The translations under genes were made by a program, and so were the position numbers. Below are positions 26,083-34,583 of a stretch of DNA of 64,000 nucleotides, in pieces (position 1 is the stretch's first letter; each line of letters starts with the position of its first letter). The DNA comes from JAFGVL01 sp964546015. GTDB lineage: Bacteria > Bacteroidota > Bacteroidia > Bacteroidales > Paludibacteraceae. The notes beneath the pieces were generated by a model. That model made no database searches, was not told the origin of the DNA, and saw only the letters and a program-made list of their open reading frames with translations. The stretch is taken from the NCBI GenBank assembly GCA_964546015.1, contig CAZJHO010000006.1, forward strand, positions 1 through 64,000, given 5' to 3'.

Positions 26083-27006
26083 TTAATTGCAAAGCATGGT
26101 AGATTCGATAAAAAGTAATTGTTGTTCAAGCATTTTAACCTTTTTCATATCGTAACCATTTAAGGCAGCTATTTTTATAGGATTACTGTAGATAGCTTCA
26201 ATTTCCATACGACGGTGATTATCAAAATCCAACTTCATGCTTGGTAAATATGGCTGCATATTATCTGTATGGGTAATCATTTTGTCCACCTCTTCCGATT
26301 TGAGTGGAGAACCGCAAACATTAGCGGCTCCCAATACTTCAAACATTATGTCTTGTACTAATTGGCGCATGTCGGGTTGTTCGTTTAGTTTGTTGCAGGT
26401 ACAATTCATAACAACGGATAGTCCGTTATATGGTACATTCCAAACTAATTTTTCCCAGCGGGCTTGCTCTAAATTGTCAGTTAGTTCAATTTTGATTTTA
26501 CTATGATTACAATCCGATTTGAATCGTTTAAGCATGTTATTATCTGTTCCTTGGTATAATCCAACTTTTATCCATCCAAAATCAGTATGAATGATATATC
26601 CCGGAGCAGCCTTTACTGAACCGATAAAAGCTAAACCTCCGGCAATGTTCAAGTTAGGGAAATGTTCGGCTAACTGTGCTTCAATGCCTAAGCCGTTTTG
26701 AATTAATATCACTATTGTAGTTGGCTTTAAAATAGGAGGAAGGATGTCTTTAAGCAAATGATTTTGAGTCGTTTTAAGACAAATCAATATAACATCGCAT
26801 AAAGGCATATCCGAGGATTTTTGATAAATATTCGGATGTTGCAAGTGAAAATCTCCTTTGATAGAATCTACTTTTAATCCGTTGATCTTAATGTGATTAT
26901 AATCTGAGTGTAATAAAAAATGCACATCGTAACCGGCTTCGGCTAATCTACCCCCGAAATAACCTCCCAAAGCACCGACACCGATTACTCCATAACTTAA
27001 TTTCAT
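26083..27006 (-). CDS. panE: 2-dehydropantoate 2-reductase (PanE-like)
   Basis: This 307-aa protein is a ketopantoate reductase family member that would reduce 2-dehydropantoate to pantoate with NADPH for coenzyme A synthesis. The N-terminal Rossmann motif is YGVIGVGALGGYFGGRLAEAG. The central ILIQNGLGIEAQLAEHFPN and the C-terminal block ARWEKLVWNVPYNGLSVVMN (conserved Lys and Asn) are diagnostic, followed by DFDNHRRMEIEAIYSNPI. Some Bacteroidota carry several paralogues with other 2-oxoacid substrates, so the gene symbol is probable only. It stands alone between a terminator and a promoter region shared with the divergent methyltransferase gene. Confidence 0.82.
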   Translation of the reverse strand: MKLSYGVIGVGALGGYFGGRLAEAGYDVHFLLHSDYNHIKINGLKVDSIKGDFHLQHPNIYQKSSDMPLCDVILICLKTTQNHLLKDILPPILKPTTIVILIQNGLGIEAQLAEHFPNLNIAGGLAFIGSVKAAPGYIIHTDFGWIKVGLYQGTDNNMLKRFKSDCNHSKIKIELTDNLEQARWEKLVWNVPYNGLSVVMNCTCNKLNEQPDMRQLVQDIMFEVLGAANVCGSPLKSEEVDKMITHTDNMQPYLPSMKLDFDNHRRMEIEAIYSNPIKIAALNGYDMKKVKMLEQQLLFIESTMLCN

Positions 27007-27032
27007 ATATTTCTGTTATTCAAAATTCACTT

Positions 27033-27088
27033 CAAAGGTACATAATCTTGTGTATATGTAAAATCTAGTATTTTATTATGTACTTTTG
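27033..27088. promoter_or_regulatory. Divergent promoters for panE-like and TrmH-family genes
   Basis: TACCTTTG on the minus strand (27040-27033) faces the panE-like gene. TACTTTTG on the plus strand (27081-27088) lies 17 bases before the methyltransferase ATG. Both match the -7 consensus; -33 boxes are unclear. Confidence 0.5.
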
Positions 27089-27105
27089 CTTTTTTCTGAA
27101 AAATT

Positions 27106-27855
27106 ATGTTGAGTAAAAATAAAATAAAAGAGCTAACCGGCTATGGTCTAAAAAAATACCGTGATCAAGATGCTGTTTTTATAGCTGAAGGACATAAGTT
27201 GGTGAATGAATTTTTGCCGGTATTCAAATGTAAAACATTGGTTGCTACAACCGAATGGATTGCAGAAAATAATCCTATTGTAAAAGAATTGATTACAGCA
27301 ACTGATAATGAGTTGAGAAAAATATCCCAATTAAAGACACCGCAACAAGTATTTGCTGTATTCGAGCAACCATCATTTATATTACCTGCTGATTTGAAAT
27401 TGAAAGATATTAGTTTGGCTTTAGATGATATTCAAGATCCGGGCAATATGGGCACAATTCTTCGCATAGCCGATTGGTTTGGAATAGAAGCAATATTTTG
27501 TTCGGAACATTGTGTCGATATTTTTAATCCTAAAACAGTACAGGCAAGCATGGGTGCTATTGCTAGAGTTAAGGTTTTTAAAGTTGACTTACCTGAATTT
27601 TTACAAGAACAAAAGAAAAAAGAAATCCCCGTTTTAGGTACTTTTCTTAACGGAGAAAATATTTACATTGAGAATTTGCCTAAATCTGGTATTATCGTAA
27701 TGGGCAATGAAGGAAACGGTATAAGTTCTGCTGTTGAACAAGAGATAACAAACCGGTTATTTATTCCTAATTTCCCAAAAGGAAAACCAACATCCGAATC
27801 ACTCAATGTAGCCATAGCAACAGCAATTGTTTGTGCCGAGTTTCGTAGAAGATAA
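27106..27855 (+). CDS. TrmH/SpoU-family RNA 2'-O-methyltransferase
   Basis: This 249-aa SPOUT methyltransferase probably modifies a ribose in rRNA or tRNA using S-adenosylmethionine. An N-terminal substrate-binding domain (about 1-95; EGHKLVNEFL, LKTPQQVFAVFEQP) precedes the trefoil-knot domain. The knot motifs are DIQDPGNMGTILRIADWFG (motif 1), GIIVMGNEGNGIS (motif 2) and FPKGKPTSESLNVAIATAIV (motif 3, with the conserved SESLNV). The order and length resemble RlmB-type enzymes, but the target nucleotide cannot be told from sequence. It ends 7 bases from the convergent deaminase gene. Confidence 0.88.
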   Translation: MLSKNKIKELTGYGLKKYRDQDAVFIAEGHKLVNEFLPVFKCKTLVATTEWIAENNPIVKELITATDNELRKISQLKTPQQVFAVFEQPSFILPADLKLKDISLALDDIQDPGNMGTILRIADWFGIEAIFCSEHCVDIFNPKTVQASMGAIARVKVFKVDLPEFLQEQKKKEIPVLGTFLNGENIYIENLPKSGIIVMGNEGNGISSAVEQEITNRLFIPNFPKGKPTSESLNVAIATAIVCAEFRRR

Positions 27856-27862
27856 GCCCTTT

Positions 27863-28327
27863 TTAATACATTTTTTTAGCCGGTTGGTTTGCCCACTCGT
27901 AAAAGACTTTACGGCATTCTTCCGAATCGATTTGGTCGATGTCTATTTTGAAGGCATCTTTATCCCCTTGTAAGTATAGATACATTGCATTGTCATCAAA
28001 TCCGATCTTTTTTGCGTCTTCGCGATTGCAACCGAAATATATTTTTTTGATTTTTGCCCACATTATTGCCGAAAGGCACATTGGACAAGGTTCGCATGAA
28101 GAATATATTTCGCAATCGGATAAATCGAAAGTATTCAGTTTTTTACAAGCTTTTCTGATTGTTGCGATTTCAGCATGCATAGTTGGGTCGTTTGTAGCAA
28201 GAACTTGATTATGCGAGCTTGCTATTACTTCGCCATTACGCACAATTACAGCCCCAAAAGGACCGCCTTCCATCGTATGAATATTTTTTTCTGCCTCTAC
28301 ATTGGCAAGGTACATAAATTTGTTCAT
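27863..28327 (-). CDS. guaD: Guanine deaminase-like cytidine/deoxycytidylate deaminase-fold enzyme
   Basis: This zinc hydrolase probably deaminates guanine to xanthine. I place the start at ATG 28327 (154 aa) because the TTG at 28336 adds only three residues. Zinc-site residues are in TMHAEIATIRKAC (His51, Glu53) and SSCEPCPMCLSAI (Cys81, Cys84). The N-terminal GGPFGAVIVRNGEV and the late EECRKVFYEWANQ fit the small Bacillus GuaD-type enzyme and not tRNA adenosine deaminase, but a related activity is possible. A -7 box (TATATTTG, 28355-28348 on the minus strand) lies about 20 bases upstream. Confidence 0.78.
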   Translation of the reverse strand: MNKFMYLANVEAEKNIHTMEGGPFGAVIVRNGEVIASSHNQVLATNDPTMHAEIATIRKACKKLNTFDLSDCEIYSSCEPCPMCLSAIMWAKIKKIYFGCNREDAKKIGFDDNAMYLYLQGDKDAFKIDIDQIDSEECRKVFYEWANQPAKKMY

Positions 28328-28347
28328 GACATTCAATTTTATTGATA

Positions 28348-28355
28348 CAAATATA
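28348..28355 (-). promoter_or_regulatory. -7 box for the guaD-like gene
   Basis: TATATTTG on the minus strand lies 20 bases upstream of the ATG at 28327. This placement supports the ATG over the upstream TTG as start. Confidence 0.45.
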
Positions 28356-28460
28356 ACAAATGATAATTGAAAGATTAAATGTTAGCGGATAATTATTCCG
28401 ACAACAAAACTTTACTGTTAATTAGCGCTTAAGTCATTTTTAATTCTCCTCTAAATTTTC

Positions 28461-28468
28461 TACTTTTG
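28461..28468 (+). promoter_or_regulatory. -7 box for ileS
   Basis: TACTTTTG matches the consensus and would give a leader of about 80 bases to the ileS ATG. That leader (about 28479-28552) is made of short direct repeats such as AATGAG and CTTGTAAC. Confidence 0.45.
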
Positions 28469-28555
28469 CAGGCTTAAAATCAAGAATGAGAAATGAGGGA
28501 CGAGTAATGAGTAAAATGACTCATCTTGTAACTTGTCAACTTGTAACTGTTACCT

Positions 28556-31500
28556 ATGGCTAAATTTAAAGAGAACCAAGGATTAGATTTGTCTCATATC
28601 AACAAAAAGGTATTAAAAGAATGGGACGAGAAAGATATTTTTCATAAAAGCGTAAAGAACCGTGAGGGAACACCTTCATTTGTGTTTTACGAGGGACCCC
28701 CGTCAGCAAACGGTATGCCGGGTATTCATCATGTGATAGCGCGTACAATTAAAGATATTTTCTGCCGGTACAAAACCATGAAAGGTTTCCAGGTAAATCG
28801 CAAAGCAGGTTGGGATACTCATGGTTTGCCTGTAGAATTGGGTGTGGAAAAATCATTAGGCATTACTAAGGAAGACATTGGTAAAAAAATATCCGTTGAA
28901 GAATACAATGCCGCTTGCCGTAAAGATGTGATGAAGTTCACTAAGGAATGGGAAGATCTCACACGCAAAATGGGTTATTGGGTAGATATGAATGACCCAT
29001 ACATCACTTACGATAATAAATATATAGAATCGCTTTGGTGGTTGCTGAAACAGTTGTATAACAAAGATTTATTATACAAGGGCTACACTATTCAGCCCTA
29101 TTCACCTGCTGCGGGTACAGGTTTGAGTTCGCACGAATTAAATCAACCCGGTTGTTATCGTGATGTGAAAGACACTACTTGTGTAGCACAATTCAAATTA
29201 ATTAATAATGAAAAGCTAATAATTAATAATGAAGAAAATTTGCCGATTTTCTTTCTTGCCTGGACTACCACACCTTGGACATTACCTTCGAACACAGCAC
29301 TTTGTGTAGGACCGAATATCGATTATGTAGCTGTAAAAACTTATAATTCATATACCTTTACGCCCATCATAGTTATTTTGGCGAAAGATTTAATTGACTT
29401 ACATTTCAATTCGAAAGCCAAAGAAATTGCATTAGCAGATTATAAAGCAGGGGATAAACTCATCCCTTACGAAATTGTTGCCGAATATAAAGGTAAGGAT
29501 TTAGTAGGAATGGTGTACGAACAATTGATTCCTTGGGTAAATCCGGGTGAAGGTGCGTTTCGTGTTATTTCCGGCGATTTTGTTACTACCGAAGACGGTA
29601 CTGGTATCGTGCACATTGCACCAACCTTCGGTTCGGACGATGCGCGTGTGGCAAAAGCAGCCGGAGTGCCTCCATTGCAATTGCTTGACAAAAACGGGAA
29701 CTTGCGCCCAATGGTCGATCTTACCGGGAAATATTTTGTAATTGATGAGTTGGATGCCGATTTTGTAACATCTAAAGTAAATGTTGATTTATATAAGGAA
29801 TATGCCGGACGGTATGTGAAGGATGAATATATACCTGCAGCCCCCTCTGGCTCCCCCGAAGGGGAAGGACAAGGAACGCCTTCGGATAAAGGTTTGCAAA
29901 GTCCCCCTTCGGGGGAACCAGAGGTCGCGACCGATAGGGAGCAATTAGGGAGCTTGGATGTAGATATTTGTGTGATGTTGAAGCAACAAAATTTAGCTTT
30001 CAAAATTGAAAAACATACGCACACTTATCCGCATTGTTGGCGCACCGATAAACCTGTATTGTATTATCCGCTGGATAGCTGGTTCATTCGTTCTACAGCT
30101 GTTCGTGACCGTATGATTGAGCTGAACAACACCATTAATTGGAAGCCTGTCTCAACCGGAACCGGTCGCTTTGGTAAATGGCTTGAAAACTTGAACGATT
30201 GGAATCTTTCGCGCAGTCGCTATTGGGGAACCCCGCTGCCAATATGGCGTACAGAAGATGGTGCAGAAGAAATCTGCATTGGCTCAATGGAGGATTTGAT
30301 GATGGAAATAGAAAAATCGGTTGCCAAAGGATTTATGAAAGAAAATCCTTACAAGAATTTTAAAGTAAACGATTTTTCTGCCGAAAATTATTCTACCAAA
30401 AATCTTGATTTGCACCGTCCGTTTGTGGACAATATTATATTAGTTTCGCCATCGGGACAACCGATGAAGCGCGAATTAGATTTGATTGATGTGTGGTTTG
30501 ATAGTGGCGCAATGCCTTATGCACAAATACATTATCCGTTCGAGAATAAAGAAATATTGGACAATGGTTCGGTTTTTCCTGCGGACTTTATTTCGGAGGG
30601 AGTTGACCAAACTCGTGGTTGGTTCTTTACTTTGCACGCTATCAGTACGATGATAAAATCGAGTGTAGCGTTTAAAAGTGTAATAAGCACAGGTTTGGTG
30701 CTCGACAAAAATGGCAATAAAATGTCTAAACGCTTGGGCAACGCCGTTGATCCGTTTGAAACGATTGAAAAATATGGCTCCGACCCATTGCGTTGGTATA
30801 TGATAACCAATGCTTCGCCATGGGATAATCTTAAATTCGATGTGGAAGGAATAGAAGAAGTGCGTCGCAAATTCTTCGGAACACTTTACAATACTTATTC
30901 GTTTTTTGCTTTGTATGCCAATGTTGACCAATTCAATTATTCACAAAATGAAATTCTGGTAGAGAAACGCCCTGAAATAGACTGTTGGATCATTTCGTTG
31001 CTTAATACTTTGATAAAAGAAGTGGATAAAGCTTATGCCGATTACGAGCCAACTTGTGCCGGACGCGCCATTGCCGATTTTGTAAACGATAACCTGAGTA
31101 ACTGGTATGTGCGCCTGAACCGTAAACGCTTCTGGGGTGGCAGTATGGATGATGATAAACTGGCTGCTTACCAAACGCTATATACTTGTCTCGAAACTGT
31201 TTCACGCCTGATGGCTCCGATAGCACCGTTCTATGCCGACCAATTATTTTTAGATTTGAATGCCGTAACGGGCAAGGATAAAAGCGAATCGATACACTTA
31301 GCCGATTTCCCGAAAGCAAATAACGCTTTGATAAACAAATATTTGGAAGATCGCATGCAATTGGCACAGGATATTTCGTCCATGACTTTGGCTTTACGCA
31401 AAAAAGTGAATATCAAAGTGCGCCAACCGCTTCAAACCATTATGATTCCGGTGCTCGAAGCACAGCAAAAAGAATATATTGAAACCGTAAAAGAGATTAT

Positions 31501-32080
31501 CTTGAGCGAAGTGAATGTGAAAGAAATTCGCTTTGTGGATGATTCGACAGGTATTTTGGTGAAACGCGTCAAGCCCGATTTCAAAAAACTTGGTCCGAAA
31601 TGCGGCAGAAACATGAAGCAAGTAGCTGCCGAAATCCAGGCATTTAGTCAGGAAGATATTTCGAAATTCGAGAAAGAAGGAATTTTCAGTTTCGATATCG
31701 CTGGAGAAAAAATACAAATAGCTATTGATGATGTCGAAGTAATTTCGGAAGATATTCCGGGTTGGTTGGTCACTAATAACGGCAATTTGACTGTGGCGCT
31801 TGATATTACTATCACCGACGATTTGCAAAAAGAAGGTTTGGCTCGCGAACTCATCAACCGTATTCAAAACTTGCGTAAAACAAGTGGCTTTGAAATTACC
31901 GACCGTATTTCGGTACAAATTAAATCTGTTCCGCAAATGGAAGGAGCGATTGCCGATTTTGGTAATTATATCGCTTCGCAAGTATTAGCTGATAAGATTG
32001 AAATGGTGGCAGAATTAAGCAATGCTTCCGAGTTAGACTTTGAAGAATTTATAGTTTTAGTAAAAATAGAAAGAGTATAA
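28556..32080 (+). CDS. ileS: Isoleucyl-tRNA synthetase
   Basis: IleRS charges tRNA-Ile. The 1174-aa protein has the HIGH-equivalent in SANGMPGIHHVIARTIKD near residue 60 and the editing-domain block FFLAWTTTPWTLPSNTALC. Further on are LDLIDVWFDSGAMPYAQIHY, GWFFTLHAIS and the KMSKR loop at 722-726 (NKMSKRLGN). The anticodon-binding domain and a C-terminal extension follow. Two in-frame additions are unusual. One is an Asn-rich LINNEKLIINNEEN segment near residue 220. The other is a Pro/Ser/Gly-rich segment (AAPSGSPEGEGQGTPSDKG and onward) near residues 428-463, encoded by a GC-rich palindromic element. It is transcribed alone and meets smpB tail to tail with 38 bases between. Confidence 0.96.
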   Translation: MAKFKENQGLDLSHINKKVLKEWDEKDIFHKSVKNREGTPSFVFYEGPPSANGMPGIHHVIARTIKDIFCRYKTMKGFQVNRKAGWDTHGLPVELGVEKSLGITKEDIGKKISVEEYNAACRKDVMKFTKEWEDLTRKMGYWVDMNDPYITYDNKYIESLWWLLKQLYNKDLLYKGYTIQPYSPAAGTGLSSHELNQPGCYRDVKDTTCVAQFKLINNEKLIINNEENLPIFFLAWTTTPWTLPSNTALCVGPNIDYVAVKTYNSYTFTPIIVILAKDLIDLHFNSKAKEIALADYKAGDKLIPYEIVAEYKGKDLVGMVYEQLIPWVNPGEGAFRVISGDFVTTEDGTGIVHIAPTFGSDDARVAKAAGVPPLQLLDKNGNLRPMVDLTGKYFVIDELDADFVTSKVNVDLYKEYAGRYVKDEYIPAAPSGSPEGEGQGTPSDKGLQSPPSGEPEVATDREQLGSLDVDICVMLKQQNLAFKIEKHTHTYPHCWRTDKPVLYYPLDSWFIRSTAVRDRMIELNNTINWKPVSTGTGRFGKWLENLNDWNLSRSRYWGTPLPIWRTEDGAEEICIGSMEDLMMEIEKSVAKGFMKENPYKNFKVNDFSAENYSTKNLDLHRPFVDNIILVSPSGQPMKRELDLIDVWFDSGAMPYAQIHYPFENKEILDNGSVFPADFISEGVDQTRGWFFTLHAISTMIKSSVAFKSVISTGLVLDKNGNKMSKRLGNAVDPFETIEKYGSDPLRWYMITNASPWDNLKFDVEGIEEVRRKFFGTLYNTYSFFALYANVDQFNYSQNEILVEKRPEIDCWIISLLNTLIKEVDKAYADYEPTCAGRAIADFVNDNLSNWYVRLNRKRFWGGSMDDDKLAAYQTLYTCLETVSRLMAPIAPFYADQLFLDLNAVTGKDKSESIHLADFPKANNALINKYLEDRMQLAQDISSMTLALRKKVNIKVRQPLQTIMIPVLEAQQKEYIETVKEIILSEVNVKEIRFVDDSTGILVKRVKPDFKKLGPKCGRNMKQVAAEIQAFSQEDISKFEKEGIFSFDIAGEKIQIAIDDVEVISEDIPGWLVTNNGNLTVALDITITDDLQKEGLARELINRIQNLRKTSGFEITDRISVQIKSVPQMEGAIADFGNYIASQVLADKIEMVAELSNASELDFEEFIVLVKIERV
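29844..29924. repeat. GC-rich palindromic element inserted in frame in ileS
   Basis: Inverted arms at 29844-29870 and 29901-29924 share CCTCTGG, a C/T spacer and CCCCCGAAGGGG. Each arm is also a small hairpin by itself. Base composition is far more GC-rich than the surrounding gene. The element adds roughly 30-35 residues in frame to IleRS between the YVKDEY and LDVDICVMLK blocks, which I expect to be nearly adjacent in other Bacteroidota IleRS. Confidence 0.75.
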
Positions 32081-32118
32081 AATGCTAAACCGTAGGATAA
32101 AAGGTAGATAATCATATT

Positions 32119-32574
32119 TTACATTTTCATGGCTCTATCCATTGTTCGCTTGTCTTCTTTTTCTTTTAAGGAATGACGCTTGTCATAATTCTTTTTGCCA
32201 CGGGCAAGAGCGATCTCCAATTTTGCTAATCCTTTTTCATTGATAAATAAAAGAGTAGGTATAATTGTATATCCGGTTTCTTTTGTGTCGCGAAGCAATT
32301 TGCGTAATTCTCGTTTGGTTAGCAAAAGTTTTCGTTCTCGGCGACTGTCATGATTGGCATATGAACCGAATTTGTATTCGGCTATATGTATATTTTTTAC
32401 CCACAATTCATTTCCCTGAAAATAGCAATAGGAGTCAACTAAACCAGCTTTCCCTTCGCGGATAGATTTTATTTCGGTTCCAAATAATTGGATACCGGCT
32501 GTGTATCGCGTCATTAATTCATAATCAAAACCGGCGCGTTTGTTTTTTATACTAATATTACTTGGTTTAAACAT
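32119..32574 (-). CDS. smpB: SsrA-binding protein SmpB
   Basis: SmpB partners tmRNA in ribosome rescue. The 151-aa protein has the family blocks IKNKRAGFDYELMTRYTAGI and QLFGTEIKSIREGKAGLVDS, then LLTKRELRKLLRDTKETGYT. The basic C-terminal tail KKNYDKRHSLKEKEDKRTMD enters the decoding centre. It sits 2 bases downstream of the Yip1-like gene on the same strand, so the two are probably co-transcribed. Confidence 0.96.
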   Translation of the reverse strand: MFKPSNISIKNKRAGFDYELMTRYTAGIQLFGTEIKSIREGKAGLVDSYCYFQGNELWVKNIHIAEYKFGSYANHDSRRERKLLLTKRELRKLLRDTKETGYTIIPTLLFINEKGLAKLEIALARGKKNYDKRHSLKEKEDKRTMDRAMKM

Positions 32575-32576
32575 AT

Positions 32577-33137
32577 CTAATAAGGCAATCCTGCCGATAA
32601 AGCATAATCAATAATAAAAGAAACAATCAATACAATAGAACTGTAGAGTAAAACAAAACTGCTCAATTTATTTTCGTCCAATTTTGTTAATCTTGCTGCT
32701 CCTTCCCACACAATATATATAGTATATAAATTCATTATCCGCAGAAAAAATAAATCAGGAATAAGAATTATAATGTTATTGATTACAATATTAAGAGTGA
32801 TAGAATAAACGGATAAACGAACGGATAAGCGTCTGTTGAAATGTAACTTAAACTTCTTATTTAAAAACTCAATTAGAATAAAGTAAACCACCCAAAAACT
32901 GGCAAAATAAGCAATACTTGAAAATATAGGTTTTAAAAATAATATAAAAACAGGTGCTTCACCACGATGTAGAAAGGTTCCTATAAATGTTGTAATAGTA
33001 TTGAATAAAATTAATGATCGAAAAAATTCAAAATCTTTTTTCAACCAATTGGAATCGCCACTAATTAAATTATCCCAAGTAGAAGAGGGCGAAATAATTA
33101 GATGAGCTATTTGCTTAAAAAAATCTTTGTATGACAT
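32577..33137 (-). CDS. Yip1-domain membrane protein
   Basis: This 186-aa integral membrane protein has about five hydrophobic segments. I start it at ATG 33137 (MSYKDFFKQIAHLIISPSST) because this matches the usual beginning of Bacteroidales Yip1-type proteins. The open frame extends 33 codons further to 33236, but that extension looks unlike the family. LYTIYIVWEGAARLTKLDENK near the C-terminus is the best-conserved block as I know the family. Function is unknown. It lies 2 bases upstream of smpB. Confidence 0.72.
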   Translation of the reverse strand: MSYKDFFKQIAHLIISPSSTWDNLISGDSNWLKKDFEFFRSLILFNTITTFIGTFLHRGEAPVFILFLKPIFSSIAYFASFWVVYFILIEFLNKKFKLHFNRRLSVRLSVYSITLNIVINNIIILIPDLFFLRIMNLYTIYIVWEGAARLTKLDENKLSSFVLLYSSIVLIVSFIIDYALSAGLPY

Positions 33138-33304
33138 GACTTTTAGTGGGCTACAAAGATAATTATTTAATTGAGGATTATAAAAATACAATTTCGATAG
33201 TGAAGAGAAAACGATTGTACATAATGATATGTTCATGGAATAAATATTTGATTATTTTTGCGAATATTTTTTATTATTCATAAATCTTAAATTAAAAGCA
33301 TAAA

Positions 33305-33347
33305 AAAAATAACAAGTTGATAAATGCATAATCAACTTGTTATTTTT
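33305..33347 (-). terminator. Terminator after ribBA
   Basis: A perfect 17-bp stem (33305-33321 with 33331-33347) ends in T on the minus strand. It lies 19 bases past the ribBA stop. Confidence 0.85.
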
Positions 33348-33365
33348 ATGATTTTTTTTGTGAAA

Positions 33366-34583
33366 TTAAAATTTAGAATGTAAATCATGTCCCATACGAT
33401 CTTTTTTTGTTTTCATATAGAAAAGATTGTATTTATTGGGTTTTATTTCCAAAGGAATATTTTCTACTACTTCTAATCCGTAAGCTTCCAATCCGATTCG
33501 TTTTACAGGATTATTAGTCATAAGGCGCATTTTACATACACCAAGTTCGCGTAAGATGCTGGCACCGATACCATAATCGCGCTCGTCAGCTTGAAAGCCA
33601 AGATGTAAATTAGCATCAACGGTATCAAGCCCTTCTTCTTGTAGTTTATAAGCACTGATTTTATTCATAAGCCCAATGCCTCGTCCTTCTTGCATAAGAT
33701 ATATTAAAACTCCTTTTCCTTCGCGTTCAATTCGTTTCATTGCTTCGTGGAGCTGGTCTCCGCATTCGCAACGCATCGAGCTGAAAATATCTCCGGTCAT
33801 GCATGATGAGTGTACGCGTACCAGTACAGGTTCATTTTTATCCCACTTTCCTTTAAAAAGAGCAACATGCTCTAATCCGTTTGACTTTTGGCGGAAAGGA
33901 ATCAGCTGAAAGTCACCGTAAGCTGTCGGCAAGTGTATTTCTTCTCCTTTTTCAATTAGAGAATCTTGTTGCAATCGGTAAACGATAAGATCTTTGATGG
34001 AAATAATTTTAATATCGAATTTTTTCGATACTTTCATTAAATCCGGTAAACGCGCCATCGTGCCATCTTCGTTAATGATTTCAATAAGAGCTCCAGCAGG
34101 ATATAATCCGGCTAAGCGTGCTATATCAATAGTAGCTTCAGTGTGTCCGGCTCTGCGAAGAACCCCACGGTTACGAGCTCGCAAAGGACTGATATGTCCG
34201 GGGCGAGCCAAATCCGAAGGTGTTGTTTTCGGGTCGGCGAGGGCGCGTATAGTCATCGCACGGTCGTACATGGAAACACCAGTGGTGCAGCCTTGCCCTA
34301 TTAAATCAACGGTGGTTGTAAATGGTGTTTCATACACAGAGGTGTTGGTGCTGACTTGCATCGGGATTTCAAGCTCGGCACAACGATCTTCTGTAATTGG
34401 GGCACAGAGAAGTCCTCGTCCGTAAGTCATCATGAAGTTGATTTTTTCGGGAGTTACTTTTTCCGCTGCAATCACGAAATCACCTTCATTTTCTCTGTCT
34501 TCATCATCAACAATAATCAAAAATTTTCCTTCGCGAAAATCTTCGATAGCTTCTTCTATCGTATTTAATTTAAATGTTTCCAT
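33366..34583 (-). CDS. ribBA: Bifunctional DHBP synthase / GTP cyclohydrolase II
   Basis: RibBA makes both early riboflavin precursors: 3,4-dihydroxy-2-butanone 4-phosphate from ribulose 5-phosphate, and a diaminopyrimidine from GTP. The N-terminal DHBP domain (about 1-200) shows IIVDDEDRENEGDFVIAAEK, RPGHISPLRARNRGVLRRAG and HTEATIDIARLAG. The GTP cyclohydrolase domain shows the zinc cysteines in HSSCMTGDIFSSMRCECGDQ and then GRGIGLMNKISAYKLQEEG. I take ATG 34583 as start (405 aa). It overlaps the TAA of the upstream permease by one base (TAATG), so the two are translationally coupled. The longer frame to 34637 lies inside that gene. Confidence 0.95.
   Translation of the reverse strand: METFKLNTIEEAIEDFREGKFLIIVDDEDRENEGDFVIAAEKVTPEKINFMMTYGRGLLCAPITEDRCAELEIPMQVSTNTSVYETPFTTTVDLIGQGCTTGVSMYDRAMTIRALADPKTTPSDLARPGHISPLRARNRGVLRRAGHTEATIDIARLAGLYPAGALIEIINEDGTMARLPDLMKVSKKFDIKIISIKDLIVYRLQQDSLIEKGEEIHLPTAYGDFQLIPFRQKSNGLEHVALFKGKWDKNEPVLVRVHSSCMTGDIFSSMRCECGDQLHEAMKRIEREGKGVLIYLMQEGRGIGLMNKISAYKLQEEGLDTVDANLHLGFQADERDYGIGASILRELGVCKMRLMTNNPVKRIGLEAYGLEVVENIPLEIKPNKYNLFYMKTKKDRMGHDLHSKF

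Noticed and set aside
29838..29945. An intein in IleRS.
   Set aside because: The insertion is about 35 residues, far too short, with no splicing-junction or endonuclease motifs; it is a palindromic repeat.
33138..33236. A 33-codon N-terminal extension of the Yip1-domain protein.
   Set aside because: The extension does not resemble family N-termini, while ATG 33137 gives the standard start.
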